Source: Actinomyces wuliandei
Lineage (GTDB): Bacteria > Actinomycetota > Actinomycetes > Actinomycetales > Actinomycetaceae
Direction of reading: 5' to 3'
Assembly: GCF_004010955.1 (NCBI RefSeq)
Contig: NZ_CP025227.1
Location: 1,550,001 to 1,614,000, forward strand
DNA length: 64,000 nucleotides
Numbering within the stretch: position 1 is the stretch's first letter; every line of letters begins with the position of its first letter. The notes under the pieces were generated by a model. It had not been told where the DNA came from, did no database searches, and saw only the letters and a program-made list of their open reading frames with translations. A program made the translations under genes and the position numbers. Positions 38,281-48,540 of the stretch are shown piece after piece.

Positions 38281-40994
38281 CAGCCCCGTCACCCACGACA
38301 CCGCAGCACGACCAGCTGGGGCACGTCCCGGGTGCCCCGGTCCAGGCCTCAGGAGCCAGCGGTCACTCGACGGGCCCGGGCCCTGGTGAGGCCCTCCCCG
38401 GGACCACCCACCCACCCACCCAGGCCAGCGGCGGCTACGCCCCCTGGTCCGGCCACGTCCCCGGGCCAGGGCGGCGCACCCCGGTGACCACCTACCGTCT
38501 CCAGCTGAGCGAGGACCTCACCTTCGCCGACGCGGAGAACCTGGTGCCCTATCTCTCCCGGCTCGGTGTCACGGACCTGTACCTGTCCCCGGTTCTGGCC
38601 GCCGCCCCAGGCTCCACGCACGGCTACGACGTCATCGACCACCAGCGTGTCAGCGAGGTGCTGGGAGGACGCGCGGGCCTGGAGTCCCTGGCCCGCACCG
38701 CCCACGACGCAGGCATGGGCCTGGTCGTCGACATCGTGCCCAACCACATGGCCGTGCCCACCCCGGCCTGGCACAACCAGCCGCTGTGGTCCGTGCTGCG
38801 TGAGGGGGCGGACTCCCCCTACGCCGCCTGGTTCGACGTCTCCGTGGACGAGCCGATCCTCATGCCGGTCCTGGGCAGGCGCATCGGGGAGGTCCTGGCC
38901 GACGAGGAGCTCGTCCTGGAGACCATGGTCGTCCCCGGCCAGGAGCACCTGGGCCCCCAGCACGTGCTGCGCTACTTCGACCACGCCTTCCCGGTAGCCG
39001 CAGGCACGGAGTCCCTGCCCATGCACGTCCTGGTCGAGCGCCAGCACTACCGGCTGGCCTACTGGAAGGTCGGCGACGAGGAGATCAACTACCGCCGCTT
39101 CTTCGACGTCGGCACCCTGGCGGCGATCCGCGTGGAGGACCCTGAGGTCTTCTCCGGCTCCCACGCCCTGGTGCTGGAGCTGGTGGAGTCAGGGGTCGTC
39201 AGCGGCCTGAGGGTGGACCACCCCGACGGCCTGGCCGACCCTGGAGGCTACCTGTCACGGCTGTCCGCCGCCAGCAGCGGAGCCTGGATCGCCGCGGAGA
39301 AGATCCTGGCTCCCGACGAGTCCCTGCCTACCTCCTGGTCCGTGGCCGGGACCACAGGCTACGACGCGGCCTGGCGGATCGACCAGCTGCAGGTGGACCC
39401 CTCCGGCCTGGCCCGCCTGGGCGCTCTCATGCAGGAGCTGACCGGGGACGCACCGGTGGACCTGGGCCGGGTGACCGAGGAGGCCAAGCGGGAGATCATC
39501 GCTGGCTCCCTGGCCTCCGAGGTAGACCGCCTGGCACGGATCCTGGATGACCTCACCTCCCGCGACGTGCGGCTGAGGGACCACACCTTCAAGGACCTGC
39601 GGGCCTGTGTCATCGAGCTGCTGGTCGCTGCGGAGCAGTACCGGGCCTACGTGGTTCCTGGGACACCACCCACGCCGGAGACTGTCGCTGTCGTGCACCG
39701 CGACGCCGAGGTGGCCCGCACCCGCCTGGAGGCGGACCAGAGCGAGACCTTGGACCTGGTGGTCGCCCTCCTCCTGGGCGAGCCGGTCGGCTCCGAGGGG
39801 CTGTCCTCCTCGGCGGAACGGGCCGAGGCCGTCATCCGCTTCCAGCAGGTGTGCGGTGCCGTGACCGCCAAGGGAGTGGAGGACACCGCCTTCTACCGGT
39901 GGACCCACCTGACCAGCCTCACCGAGGTAGGGGGCAACCCGGGCGGCTTCGCCCTCAGTGCGGACGAGGCGCACGCCTGGGCCGACCGGGTCCAGGACAC
40001 CTGGCCGGACACCATGGTTACCTCCACCACCCACGACACCAAGCGCGGCGAGGACGTCCGCGCCCGCCTGGACATCCTGGCCTCCTACGCCGAGGAGTGG
40101 ACGGACCTGGTCCACCGCCTGCGTGCCGCCACCCAGCGGGTCAGGCCGGTAGACCTGGACGGGCACAGCGAGAACCTGTTGTGGCAGACGCTGTGGGGCA
40201 CCTGGGCTCCCGGCTCCGGCGACCCGATGGATGCCGACCGGCTGGGGCGCTACCTGGTCAAGGCAGCCCGGGAGCAGAAGACGTGGACCAGCTGGACCGC
40301 CCCAGACCTGGAGCGGGAGCAGGCGCTGACCGACTACGCCGCCTACCTGCTTACCGACGAGGAGGTGACCCGCCAGATGGAGGCCTTCGCCTCCCGTACC
40401 GCCCGGGCGGTACGGGCCTGTGTCCTGGCGAACAAGGCCCTGACTCTGACCTGGCTGGGCGTCGCTGACGTCTACCAGGGCAGCGAGGTGACCCGCACCT
40501 CCCTGGTGGACCCGGACAACCGCCGGGGGGTGGACTACACGGGTACCTCCGGCCTGGAGGCGCTCCTGGAGCGGCTGGACGCCGGGCAGGCCCCTCGGGG
40601 CCTGGACGAGGAGAAGCTGGCCCTGACCGCCAGGATCCTGCGCCTACGCGCCCAGCGTCCGGAGACCTTTGTCGGCCCCCGCTCGGGATACAGGGCGATC
40701 CCAGTCACCACCTCCTTCGCCTTCGCCTACGCCCGCCTGCTGGACGAGGAGCCGGACGTCGTCGTCATCGCGAGGCGGCTCAGCTACCGCCTGGAGCAGC
40801 TGGGCGGTTGGCGTGAGGAGAGCGTCGTCCTGCCCGAGGGAACCTGGCAGGACGTCGTGTCCCAGGCCCGTACCCAGGGCGGGTTCCAGCGGCTGGCCGA
40901 CGTCGTCGGGGAGGCGCCGGCCGTTGTCCTGGCCCGTGTCCCTCAGGCCGCTGTAGCCACCGTGGAGACGACGTCCCAGGAGACGGGCGCATGA
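38277..40994 (+). CDS. treY: Malto-oligosyltrehalose synthase
   Basis: A 905-residue GH13 enzyme that isomerises the reducing-end glucose of a maltodextrin into an alpha,alpha-1,1 linkage. After a 60-residue Pro/Gly-rich N-terminus, the catalytic part starts at TYRLQLSEDLTFADAENLVPYLSRLGVTDLYLSPVL, diagnostic of TreY. GH13 regions include DIVPNHMA, GLRVDHPDGLADP and the late segments TTHDTKRGEDVRAR and GVADVYQGSE. It sits between glgX and treZ with 4-bp overlaps on both sides. Confidence 0.96.
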
Positions 40995-42913
40995 GCGGCC
41001 ACCAGCACCCCGGCACCTCTGACGAGGTCCTCCGTCCCGGCGCCGGGACCCTGCCCGCAGGAGCCTCGCCCGGGGACCCCTGCTCTCCGCCCTGGTGCTC
41101 ACCCGCTCCTCCTCCGGGTCCCCGTGTCCCGGTGTGGGCGCCGTCCGCCAGCGCCGTTGAGCTGCACCTGCCCGCCAGCGACAGACTCATCAAGATGGAG
41201 CGCGCCCACGACGGCTGGTGGCTGTCCCCGGTGGACCTGGAGGAGGGGACCGACTACGCCTTCCGGGTAGACGGCTCGCCGGACCGTCCCGACCCCCGTA
41301 GCGCCTTCCAGCCGCAGGGCGTGCACGGCCCCTCCCGGCTTGTGCTGCCCGGAACCTGGGGTCAGGAGGTGTGGACAGACACCAGCTGGCAGGGGTGCGA
41401 GGTCCTGGGCTCGGTGGTCTACGAGCTGCACGTAGGTACCTTCACCCCGGGTGGCACCCTGGACTGCGCGGCCGAGCGCCTGAGCGACCTGGCTGCCCTG
41501 GGTGTGGACGTGGTCGAGCTGATGCCGCTGGCTCCTTTCCCGGGCCAGGCGGGGTGGGGCTACGACGGGGTCTGCCTGTGGGCGGTCCACGAGGCCTACG
41601 GCGGCCCCTACGCCCTGGCACGGTTCGTTGATGCCGCCCACGCCGCCGGGATCGGCGTGTGCCTGGACGTGGTCTACAACCACCTGGGCCCCAGCGGGAA
41701 CTACCTCAGCGTCTTCGGCCCCTACTTCACCCAGGCCCACCACACGCCCTGGGGGGAGGCGGTCAACTTCGACCAGGACGGCTGCGAGCAGGTCCGCGCC
41801 TACGTCATCGACGCGGCCCTGCGCTGGCTGCGTGACTTCCACATCGACGCTCTGCGCCTGGACGCGATCCACGAGATCAAGGACACCTCCTCGCACGGTA
41901 GCGGTCCCGGGCCGCACGTCCTGGCCCAGATGTCGCAGGCCGTCCATGCCCTGAGCACCCGGCTGGGGCGTCCCCTGAGCCTGGTCGCCGAGTCCGACCT
42001 CAACGACGTCGGTGTCATCACCCCGACCTGTCAGAAGCCTCCCGCCCAGCGTCCCAGCCTGGGGATGACCGCCCAGTGGGCTGACGACGTCCACCACGCG
42101 CTGCACGCTCGCCTGACCGGGGAGTCACAGGGGTACTACGCCGACTTCGCTGAGCCCGGGGCCTGGGTCAAGGCATACCAGGGTGCCTTCCTCCACGACG
42201 GGACCTGGTCCTCCTTCCGGGGCCGGACCTGGGGCGCGCCCGTACCTGAGGGGACCGATCCGAGGCGTTTCGTGGTCTTCGCCTCCAACCACGACCAGGT
42301 TGGCAACCGCGCCCTGGGAGACCGCCCCGCCCAGTCGCTTCCTGACGAGGTGCTGGCGGCGCAAGCGGCGCTGCTGCTCCTCAGCCCCTACACGCCGATG
42401 CTGTTCATGGGAGAGGAGTGGGGGACCCGCACACCCTTCCGCTTCTTCACCGACCACGACGACCCGCAACTGGCCAGGAGCGTCTCGCAGGGACGGGTCA
42501 AGGAGTTCACCGGGTTCGGCTGGGACGCCCAGGACGTTCCTGACCCGCAGGACCCGGCCACCTTCCTGGCCTCACGGCTGGACTGGGGGCAGCGCGACCG
42601 TCCGGAGCACGCCCGGATGCTGCGCTGGTACCAGGACCTCATCGCGCTGCGCCGCAGGCTGGGATGGTCCTCCCGCCGGTCCTGGCCCCGGGTCCACGAC
42701 GAGCAGGGAGTCATCACGGTGGCCTACAAGGACGTCATGGTGGCGGCCAACCTGTCCGACCGGGACCAGCACGTACCCGCGGACAGGGTGCTGCTGAGCT
42801 GGCAGCCACCCGGCACCGGCTCACGCCCACAGGTGCAGCAGCAGGATGCCTGGCGGCACCACGGCCAGCCCCTTGTCCTGGGAGCCGGGCAGACCGTGGT
42901 GGCCCGGCGCTGA
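40991..42913 (+). CDS. treZ: Malto-oligosyltrehalose trehalohydrolase
   Basis: A 640-residue GH13 enzyme that releases trehalose from maltooligosyl-trehalose. An extra 35-40 residue N-terminal segment precedes the usual VWAPSASAVELHL domain. Motifs include VYELHVGTFTPGG, WGYDGVCLWAVHEAYGG, DVVYNHLGPSGNYL, LRLDAIHEIKD, VAESDLND and ASNHDQVGNR. It ends the three-gene trehalose operon and converges on the FemABX gene. Confidence 0.96.
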   Translation: MSGHQHPGTSDEVLRPGAGTLPAGASPGDPCSPPWCSPAPPPGPRVPVWAPSASAVELHLPASDRLIKMERAHDGWWLSPVDLEEGTDYAFRVDGSPDRPDPRSAFQPQGVHGPSRLVLPGTWGQEVWTDTSWQGCEVLGSVVYELHVGTFTPGGTLDCAAERLSDLAALGVDVVELMPLAPFPGQAGWGYDGVCLWAVHEAYGGPYALARFVDAAHAAGIGVCLDVVYNHLGPSGNYLSVFGPYFTQAHHTPWGEAVNFDQDGCEQVRAYVIDAALRWLRDFHIDALRLDAIHEIKDTSSHGSGPGPHVLAQMSQAVHALSTRLGRPLSLVAESDLNDVGVITPTCQKPPAQRPSLGMTAQWADDVHHALHARLTGESQGYYADFAEPGAWVKAYQGAFLHDGTWSSFRGRTWGAPVPEGTDPRRFVVFASNHDQVGNRALGDRPAQSLPDEVLAAQAALLLLSPYTPMLFMGEEWGTRTPFRFFTDHDDPQLARSVSQGRVKEFTGFGWDAQDVPDPQDPATFLASRLDWGQRDRPEHARMLRWYQDLIALRRRLGWSSRRSWPRVHDEQGVITVAYKDVMVAANLSDRDQHVPADRVLLSWQPPGTGSRPQVQQQDAWRHHGQPLVLGAGQTVVARR

Positions 42914-42921
42914 CAGCCGCC

Positions 42922-44022
42922 TCAGGAGGAGGCGTCCGCAGAGCTGCGGGACCTGCGCCCACGCAGCCTGGCGGTAGCTGTCCGCTTGAGGCCCAGGGCA
43001 CGGACGAGCCCCGCGTAGACCCGAGGGTGCACCGGTACGTCCCACGCACCCGGTACGTCAACCGGGCCGTCAGTGACGAACTTGTTCTTGAACTCCCGGA
43101 CCCCGGCGAGCTCGGGCACACGCGGGGAGTCCACCCCCATGAGGTCGTAGGTCCGCACCCCCTGGGCGCGCAGCCAGCAGGCCTCCTTATAGACCAGGGC
43201 GTCCGCCGCCCGCAGCCGCCGCCCCTGGGCGGAGGAGCCGGCGTAGTAGCGCAGGGCGCCGTCCCCGTAGACGGTGACCAAGGACCACACCAGCGCCTCC
43301 TGCCCCTGCCGACGCGCCACGTACAGACGAGCGTGGTCGGGTCCCAGGGTGCGCAGCATCGTGCGGTACACGGACTCCGGCGCCGGCCGGAAGCCGTCGC
43401 GCTCCCCGGTCTCGGTGAGAATCTCGTAGAGCTCGGAGAACACCTCCTGCGCCCTGTCGGTCTCGTCGTGGAAGGTCAGCTCCTCGTGGCGCAGCGCCTT
43501 GCGCACGTCGCGTCGTCCCCGGGACTTGAAGGACGCCAGGACGGCCTCGTCGTCCTGGCAGTCCAGGTCGAGGACGACGGTACGGTCATAGGTCATGGTC
43601 TGGAGCAGCTCGTGGCAGTCTGGCCCCTGGACGGCGGCGTGGAGACGGACAAAGACGACCCGGGGGTCGCGGTGGCGCACTCCCGCGACCAGCAGCCGCC
43701 GCAGCTCGGCCTCCTCCTGGGGGGTCGGCTCCTCCCCCAGCCACACCGGGGCGTGACGTGCCCACAGGTAGGGAAAGCCCCGGACCGTCATGCGTGTCAG
43801 TGACACCAGGGCACGGTCCCGCCCGTCTGCCCCCTGGTACACCACACGCCCCCACGGCTGTCGTCCCTCCACAGCGGCGTCGAAGGAGTCCCAGGCCGCT
43901 GTCTGCTCGACAGGCAGCGTGACCTCTGCGTCAGCCGCGATCCTTGCGAAGGTCTGCCAGTCAACCTCGCGCATGGCTGCTGCGAGGGCCTGAGTGGGCT
44001 CGTTGTCGGTACTGCTGCTCAT
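42922..44022 (-). CDS. FemABX-type peptidoglycan cross-bridge aminoacyltransferase
   Basis: A 366-residue two-lobed GNAT-fold protein of the FemABX family, which uses aminoacyl-tRNA to add residues to the peptidoglycan stem peptide. Typical features are the N-terminal WDSFDAAVEGRQPWGRVVYQ, the FKSRGRRDVRKALR motif, and a C-terminal lobe with RYYAGSSAQGRRLRAADALVYKEACWLRAQGVRTYDLMGVD and EFKNKFV. The lipid II specificity cannot be read from sequence. It lies immediately downstream of an ATP-grasp ligase on the same strand, suggesting that both act on the same cross-bridge. Confidence 0.85.
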   Translation of the reverse strand: MSSSTDNEPTQALAAAMREVDWQTFARIAADAEVTLPVEQTAAWDSFDAAVEGRQPWGRVVYQGADGRDRALVSLTRMTVRGFPYLWARHAPVWLGEEPTPQEEAELRRLLVAGVRHRDPRVVFVRLHAAVQGPDCHELLQTMTYDRTVVLDLDCQDDEAVLASFKSRGRRDVRKALRHEELTFHDETDRAQEVFSELYEILTETGERDGFRPAPESVYRTMLRTLGPDHARLYVARRQGQEALVWSLVTVYGDGALRYYAGSSAQGRRLRAADALVYKEACWLRAQGVRTYDLMGVDSPRVPELAGVREFKNKFVTDGPVDVPGAWDVPVHPRVYAGLVRALGLKRTATARLRGRRSRSSADASS

Positions 44023-44095
44023 CAGTGCGTCTCTCCCGGTTATGTCGTGTCAGTCGGTGAAGCAGGTCGTGGACTCTAAGGTCCAGAAGTAAGGT

Positions 44096-45400
44096 CTAGA
44101 AGGAGGTGTCGGTGGCCTGCGGGTAGTAGCGGGCGAACTTCCGGTACTGGTTGAGCTCCTGGGCGCTGACCACGAGACCACGTCTGAGGGAGCGGTCCCG
44201 GTGGTAACGCAGCGGGTTGGTGGTGCGACCGCTGCTCACCAGGGCATCGACCCGGCTGCGCAGGGCCTCCTCACGCAGGTAGCGCCGCAGGAGCCGGTGG
44301 GGAAGCAGCGAGTAGAGCACCTCCTGGTCCACACGGGCAGGCTCCACCTCACGTCCCAGGACCAGGTCGCGCACGGCGAAGGTCACCGGATTGTGGCCTG
44401 CGGCAGCCATGTAGTAGCAGTTGCGCCCGATCCGTGGGTTGACCTCCAGGAAGAGCGCCCGCCCGTCACGAGGGTCCACCTTGATGTCGAAGTTGGCAAA
44501 GCCCCTGTAGCCGACGTGCTCCAGCAGCCTGATGGCCTGCTCCGTCATCTCGGTGAAGGGCTCGGTGATCATGGACACCGGGTTGCCCAGCATTGTCGGG
44601 GCGTGGTCCTCCAGCAGGACCCTGGCCGACCCAGTGAGCACGGCCCGTCCCCGCGAGTCGACGTAGGCGGTCAGGGAGCGCATTGAGGTGTCGTCTCCAC
44701 CGACGAGCTCCTGGGCCAGGAAGCGGCTGCGGAACCCGGCGGAGCGCAACCGCCGCCACAGGGCGCCTGCCTCCTGGGCGTCAGCGACCACGAAGACCTT
44801 CTTCTTGCCCTCCATGCGCAGGTCGTTGTACTCGGCAGAGGACGCGGGCTTGGCAATCTGCGGGTAACCGAGGGCAGCAGTGTCAGTCGGCTCCCAGTCC
44901 TGGGCGTCAGCACCTGTGAAGTCCTGGACCACGGTGCTGGGGGTGGGCACCCCCAGCTCCTCGCACACCTGGGCAAAGACCGCCTTGTCTGAGACTCGGG
45001 CAGCGACGGCGGCGCTGGCGACCGGGATCTCAAAGTGCTCGGCAAGCACCTGCCTGTGGTCGTTGATGACGCGGATGTGCCAGTCCGTGTTGGCCAGGAG
45101 CACCCGCCTGGCACCCGGTGTACGCCTGGCCACGTCAAGTGCGGCCTCGACGTAGTCCCCTGGCTCGCTGTGCTCCCCCAGCGCGACCGTACGCACGATA
45201 CGCGAGCGGGTCAGGACCTGTGTCGGCCGGGGAGCGATGCACACCGGGCGCACCCGGTAGGCCTCGTGGAAGCAGCGCGCCAGGGCGTAGACCCCGATGT
45301 CGCCACCGAGGAGGACGGGCACCAGCTCGGGCACGGCGGCCGTCGGCACACCGCCCCGGGGCTGCGTGGTTCCTTCAGGGCTGGGATCGTGGCCGGGCAC
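44096..45400 (-). CDS. ATP-grasp carboxylate-amine ligase, candidate cross-bridge (D-Asp/D-Glu-type) ligase
   Basis: About 434 residues. The N-terminus PVLLGGDIGVYALARCFHEAY resembles the start of ATP-grasp ligases related to the enterococcal D-aspartate ligase Aslfm. The ATP-grasp core shows YPQIAKPASSAEYN, FLAQELVGGDD and FNDIKV-like metal ligands (FANFDIKVDPRDGRALFLEVNPRIG). GTG 45400 is chosen because AGGAGG lies 5 nt upstream. A longer frame reaching 45823 would cover the divergent DUF3000 gene and is not family-like. Adjacent femABX-type gene and known A4-type cross-bridges in Actinomyces make a peptidoglycan role plausible; the amino acid added is inference. Confidence 0.7.
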   Translation of the reverse strand: MPGHDPSPEGTTQPRGGVPTAAVPELVPVLLGGDIGVYALARCFHEAYRVRPVCIAPRPTQVLTRSRIVRTVALGEHSEPGDYVEAALDVARRTPGARRVLLANTDWHIRVINDHRQVLAEHFEIPVASAAVAARVSDKAVFAQVCEELGVPTPSTVVQDFTGADAQDWEPTDTAALGYPQIAKPASSAEYNDLRMEGKKKVFVVADAQEAGALWRRLRSAGFRSRFLAQELVGGDDTSMRSLTAYVDSRGRAVLTGSARVLLEDHAPTMLGNPVSMITEPFTEMTEQAIRLLEHVGYRGFANFDIKVDPRDGRALFLEVNPRIGRNCYYMAAAGHNPVTFAVRDLVLGREVEPARVDQEVLYSLLPHRLLRRYLREEALRSRVDALVSSGRTTNPLRYHRDRSLRRGLVVSAQELNQYRKFARYYPQATDTSF

Positions 45401-45592
45401 TCGTGCCTCCTGGAGTCTGCGACAGCTAGAGTACGCCAGGTCCGTGACCGGCACCCGGCTGATGGACCAGGATATAGCCCCTCGGTACCGGTGTGTCCGC
45501 CCTGGGCGGCCCATTGAGGTGGACACCACTGCGGCCGTGCGTGCCGCGTCGGCCGCGCGGCGTGGCACCACCGCAGACCAGCGCAGCGCCGC

Positions 45593-45598
45593 TAGCGT
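45593..45598 (+). promoter_or_regulatory. Candidate -10 box (TAGCGT) of the DUF3000 gene
   Basis: TAGCGT ends 7 nt before GTG 45606, and no ribosome-binding site is present. This supports a leaderless start there. Confidence 0.5.
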
Positions 45599-45605
45599 GA
45601 GACTC

Positions 45606-46202
45606 GTGACTGGCAGTGGCAGGACGCGGCAGGGCTGGGCGGGCTCCTTCCCCCCTCGGTTCGAGGAGGCGCTCCATTCTGTCCGCGACACGCCTCGCCC
45701 TCGGGGACTGGTGCTGGAGGAGGTGCCCGGGCCAGGGCGTATGGCGCCCTTCACTGCCGCCCTGACGGCGGAGACCGTCCAGACTATCAACGAGGTACCG
45801 GTCGGCTCAGGCCGCTTCGTCATCCTCTACGACCCCTCGGGGCAGCGCACCTGGCAGTCGGACTTCCGCATGGTCGCCATGGTGAGGGCACGTCTTGACG
45901 AGGACCTCCACGCCGACCCCCTGCTCAGCTCAGCCGCGTGGTCCTGGCTCACCGACTCCCTCGCTGACGCCCGGGCCGACTACCACGCCCTTGTCGGGAC
46001 GGTCACCAGGGTCCTGTCGGAGACCTTCGGGGAGCTCGATCTCAGTGACGCCTGCGGGCACGCCGAGATACGCGCCTCCTGGTCCCCCAACACCCCCGAC
46101 CTGGGCCCCCACCTCACCGCCTGGTACGAGCTGATCCTCATGGCCTCCGGGCACGAGCCTGCCCTGGTCAGACCCCTGAGCCTGGCTGGCACCCCCCGGT
46201 AG
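45606..46202 (+). CDS. DUF3000 domain-containing protein
   Basis: About 198 residues matching the actinobacterial DUF3000 family. Conserved features are RFEEALHSVR, APFTAALTAE, GRFVILYDPSGQRTWQSDFRMVAMVRA, DPLLSSAAWSWLTDSL, GTVTRVLSETFGEL and EIRASWSP. The function is unknown. It lies directly upstream of ribonuclease D on the same strand, the usual arrangement of this family. GTG 45606 is chosen because of the -10-like box 7 nt upstream; GTG 45597 lies inside that box. Confidence 0.85.
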   Translation: MTGSGRTRQGWAGSFPPRFEEALHSVRDTPRPRGLVLEEVPGPGRMAPFTAALTAETVQTINEVPVGSGRFVILYDPSGQRTWQSDFRMVAMVRARLDEDLHADPLLSSAAWSWLTDSLADARADYHALVGTVTRVLSETFGELDLSDACGHAEIRASWSPNTPDLGPHLTAWYELILMASGHEPALVRPLSLAGTPR

Positions 46203-46223
46203 GACCAGTCCCGGCGGGACCTG

Positions 46224-46229
46224 TAGCAT
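46224..46229 (+). promoter_or_regulatory. Candidate -10 box (TAGCAT) of rnd
   Basis: TAGCAT ends 8 nt before the rnd GTG and has no Shine-Dalgarno sequence after it. It fits a leaderless mRNA separate from the DUF3000 transcript. Confidence 0.45.
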
Positions 46230-46237
46230 GTGTCCTC

Positions 46238-47572
46238 GTGCCTCGTCCACCTGTGCCTGCGGCCGTACCTCGCCAGGCGAGAGCCGTAGCCGCCCCTCGG
46301 CCTGCCGTGGTTCCTGGAACCACTGACCACCCGGTCCCGCCCGAGCACGTCATCGCCTACCCGCGCCCACGTGACGGCCTTCCCGCTGTCACGGACTCCC
46401 CTGCAGCCCTGGCGGCAGCCGCTCACGCGCTGGCCACCGCTGGGACGGGACCGGTAGCAGTCGATGCCGAGCGCGCCTCAGGGTTCCGCTACGGCCAGGA
46501 CGCCTACCTCATCCAGCTGCGTCGTGACGGCGTCGGAACTGTGCTCGTCGACCCGTTAGGCGCCGGGAGCCTCACCGCGCTGGCGCAGGCCATGAGCCAA
46601 CCGCCCTGGGTGCTGCACGCCGCCGACCAGGACCTGCCGTGCCTGCACGCGCTGGGACTGCACCCGCCCAGCCTCTTCGACACCGAGCTGGCAGCCCGCC
46701 TCCTGGGACGCGACCGGGTCGGGCTGGGCGCGGTCATTGAGGACACGCTGGGACTGCGCCTGTCCAAGGACCACGCGGCTGCCGACTGGTCCGTGCGCCC
46801 CCTGCCGCCGTCCTGGCTGGTCTACGCCGCCCTGGACGTCGAGCACCTCCTGGACCTGCACCAGGCGCTGGCTGAGGAGCTGGAGCACGCCGGGAAGGCG
46901 CAGTGGGCCGCCCAGGAGTTCGAGCACCTGCGCACCCGGGCGCCCAGGCAGACCAGGCCTGACCCGTGGCGCAGGGTCCCGCACGCTGGAAAGGCCTCCC
47001 GCTCCCCCCGGTCGCTGGCGGTCCTGCGCGAGCTGTGGACCGCACGCGAGGAGCTGGCCGCCGAGCTGGACCTCAGCCCCTCCAAGGTGCTTCCCCACCA
47101 GGCCCTCGTGGCTGCCGCCGTCCACCGCCCCACCTCGCGACGCAAGATGGGCTCCCTCAGGGAGTTCTCCTCCCGCCAGGCACGCCAGCACCAGGAACAC
47201 TGGTGGCGGGCGATTGAACGGGCGCTGACGCTCCCCGACACCGACCTTCCCCCCATGCGTGCTCCGCTCGGCCCCGACGAGCTGCCTCGCCCCCGCTCCT
47301 GGCGGCGCCACCACCCCGAGGCAGCCACCGCCCTGGAGCAGGTACGCGAGGCACTGCGCACGTGCTCCACCGCTGTCCACGTCCCCCAGGAGCTACTCCT
47401 GGCCCCTGAGGCCCAGCGCCGGGTCGCCTGGGACATCGGCAAGGAGCGCCGTGACCGCCTGCGGGGCCGGGTCACCGCCGCAGAGATCCGTCAGCGCCTG
47501 GAGGCCGCAGGAGCGCGTCCCTGGCAGGTGGAGCAGACGGCGGCAGCGATTGCTGCGTCCCTCTCCCGGTAG
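46238..47572 (+). CDS. rnd: Ribonuclease D (DEDDy exonuclease with HRDC domain)
   Basis: A 444-residue 3'-5' exoribonuclease acting in tRNA and stable RNA processing. The exonuclease domain shows DAERASGFRY (D-x-E), LHAADQDL and YAALDVEHLL, the Y-x3-D of DEDDy enzymes. An HRDC domain follows (LAVLRELWTAREELAAELDLSPSKVLPHQALV). A basic, Pro-rich N-terminus of 50 residues precedes the catalytic part. The pairing with DUF3000 supports the call. Confidence 0.93.
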   Translation: MPRPPVPAAVPRQARAVAAPRPAVVPGTTDHPVPPEHVIAYPRPRDGLPAVTDSPAALAAAAHALATAGTGPVAVDAERASGFRYGQDAYLIQLRRDGVGTVLVDPLGAGSLTALAQAMSQPPWVLHAADQDLPCLHALGLHPPSLFDTELAARLLGRDRVGLGAVIEDTLGLRLSKDHAAADWSVRPLPPSWLVYAALDVEHLLDLHQALAEELEHAGKAQWAAQEFEHLRTRAPRQTRPDPWRRVPHAGKASRSPRSLAVLRELWTAREELAAELDLSPSKVLPHQALVAAAVHRPTSRRKMGSLREFSSRQARQHQEHWWRAIERALTLPDTDLPPMRAPLGPDELPRPRSWRRHHPEAATALEQVREALRTCSTAVHVPQELLLAPEAQRRVAWDIGKERRDRLRGRVTAAEIRQRLEAAGARPWQVEQTAAAIAASLSR

Positions 47573-47625
47573 GCTGGCCCTGACAGCCAGGTGGGCAGAG
47601 CGGATCGGGGCAGAGCCTGTCGGGA

Positions 47626-48504
47626 CTAGTGGACGGTAAAGCCGTGGGAGCGAAAGATCTCCCGGGTCGACTCCACCAGCTCAGGCTCGGGCGGGCGGGT
47701 CTCCTTCAGCCTGTAGTCGAGTCCGAGCGCGTCCCACTTGTCTGTCCCCATCTGGTGGAAAGGCAGGACCTCTACGCGGGACACGACCGGGCGCCAGCGC
47801 TCGACGACACGAGCGACGTTCTCCACGTTGCGCGGCTCGTCAGTCAGACCGGGAACCAGGACGAAACGCACCCACACCTCAGTACCTGCGGCCGCGAGGC
47901 GGTCGCCAAAGGTGATCGTGGGAGCCAGCGCCCGGCCCGTCACCCTCCTGTAGGTCTCCTCGTCCCCGCTCTTGACGTCAAGAAGCACTAGGTCGATGTC
48001 GTCCAGCATCTCATCGGTAGCGTTGACACCGAGGAAGCCGGAGGTGTCGATACAGGTGTGGATCCCCATGCTCTTGGCTCCCGCCAGCAGCCGCGCCGCA
48101 AAGGCCGGCTGCATGAGCACCTCTCCCCCGGAGAGTGTGATACCGCCCTGAGAGGCGCGGAACACGCGCCGGTAGCGCCGCATCCGCCGGAGGAGCTCCT
48201 CCGCCTCCACCGGCTCGCCGTCCTTCATGAGGAAGGTGTCAGGGTTGTGGCAGTACAGGCAGCGCAAGGGACAGCCGTTGAGGAAGATGGTCATGCGTGT
48301 CCCGGGACCGTCAACCGCAGTCACCAGCTCCCAGGAGTGGATCGACCCCAGCTCTCCGGACCGCATCCTGGCCAGACGCTCGGAGCGCTGAAGATCCGTG
48401 AGCTCCTCGAGCCCGCCGATCCCGGCTCCGCGCAGGCGAGCGGCCGGAGCCAGGAAGTCCTGGTCCCGGCCGCCCTCGCGAAGGGGTGTCACGGACTGGG
48501 TCAT
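47626..48504 (-). CDS. pflA: Pyruvate formate-lyase activating enzyme
   Basis: A radical SAM enzyme that installs the glycyl radical on pyruvate formate-lyase. The [4Fe-4S] motif CPLRCLYC (C78, C82, C85) is followed by HNPDT, and GGITLSGGEVLMQP is the SAM-binding GGE segment. At 292 residues it is about 45 longer than usual at the N-terminus. ATG at 48366 would give a standard-length enzyme, so the start is uncertain. It is the last gene of the pfl operon, 36 bp after the small glycyl-radical chain. Confidence 0.92.
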   Translation of the reverse strand: MTQSVTPLREGGRDQDFLAPAARLRGAGIGGLEELTDLQRSERLARMRSGELGSIHSWELVTAVDGPGTRMTIFLNGCPLRCLYCHNPDTFLMKDGEPVEAEELLRRMRRYRRVFRASQGGITLSGGEVLMQPAFAARLLAGAKSMGIHTCIDTSGFLGVNATDEMLDDIDLVLLDVKSGDEETYRRVTGRALAPTITFGDRLAAAGTEVWVRFVLVPGLTDEPRNVENVARVVERWRPVVSRVEVLPFHQMGTDKWDALGLDYRLKETRPPEPELVESTREIFRSHGFTVH

Positions 48505-48540
48505 CGTCGCACCAGTGTCGCTGCCTGCTGGCCCGAGGCC

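Noticed and set aside
42918..42934. Hairpin CGCCTC-AGGAG-GAGGCG at the treZ/FemABX junction as a terminator
   Set aside because: The stem is short and contains the FemABX stop codon, and no U-tract follows on either strand.
45401..45823. In-frame upstream extension of the ATP-grasp gene
   Set aside because: It would cover the divergent DUF3000 gene; the AGGAGG site fits GTG 45400 and similarity starts there.
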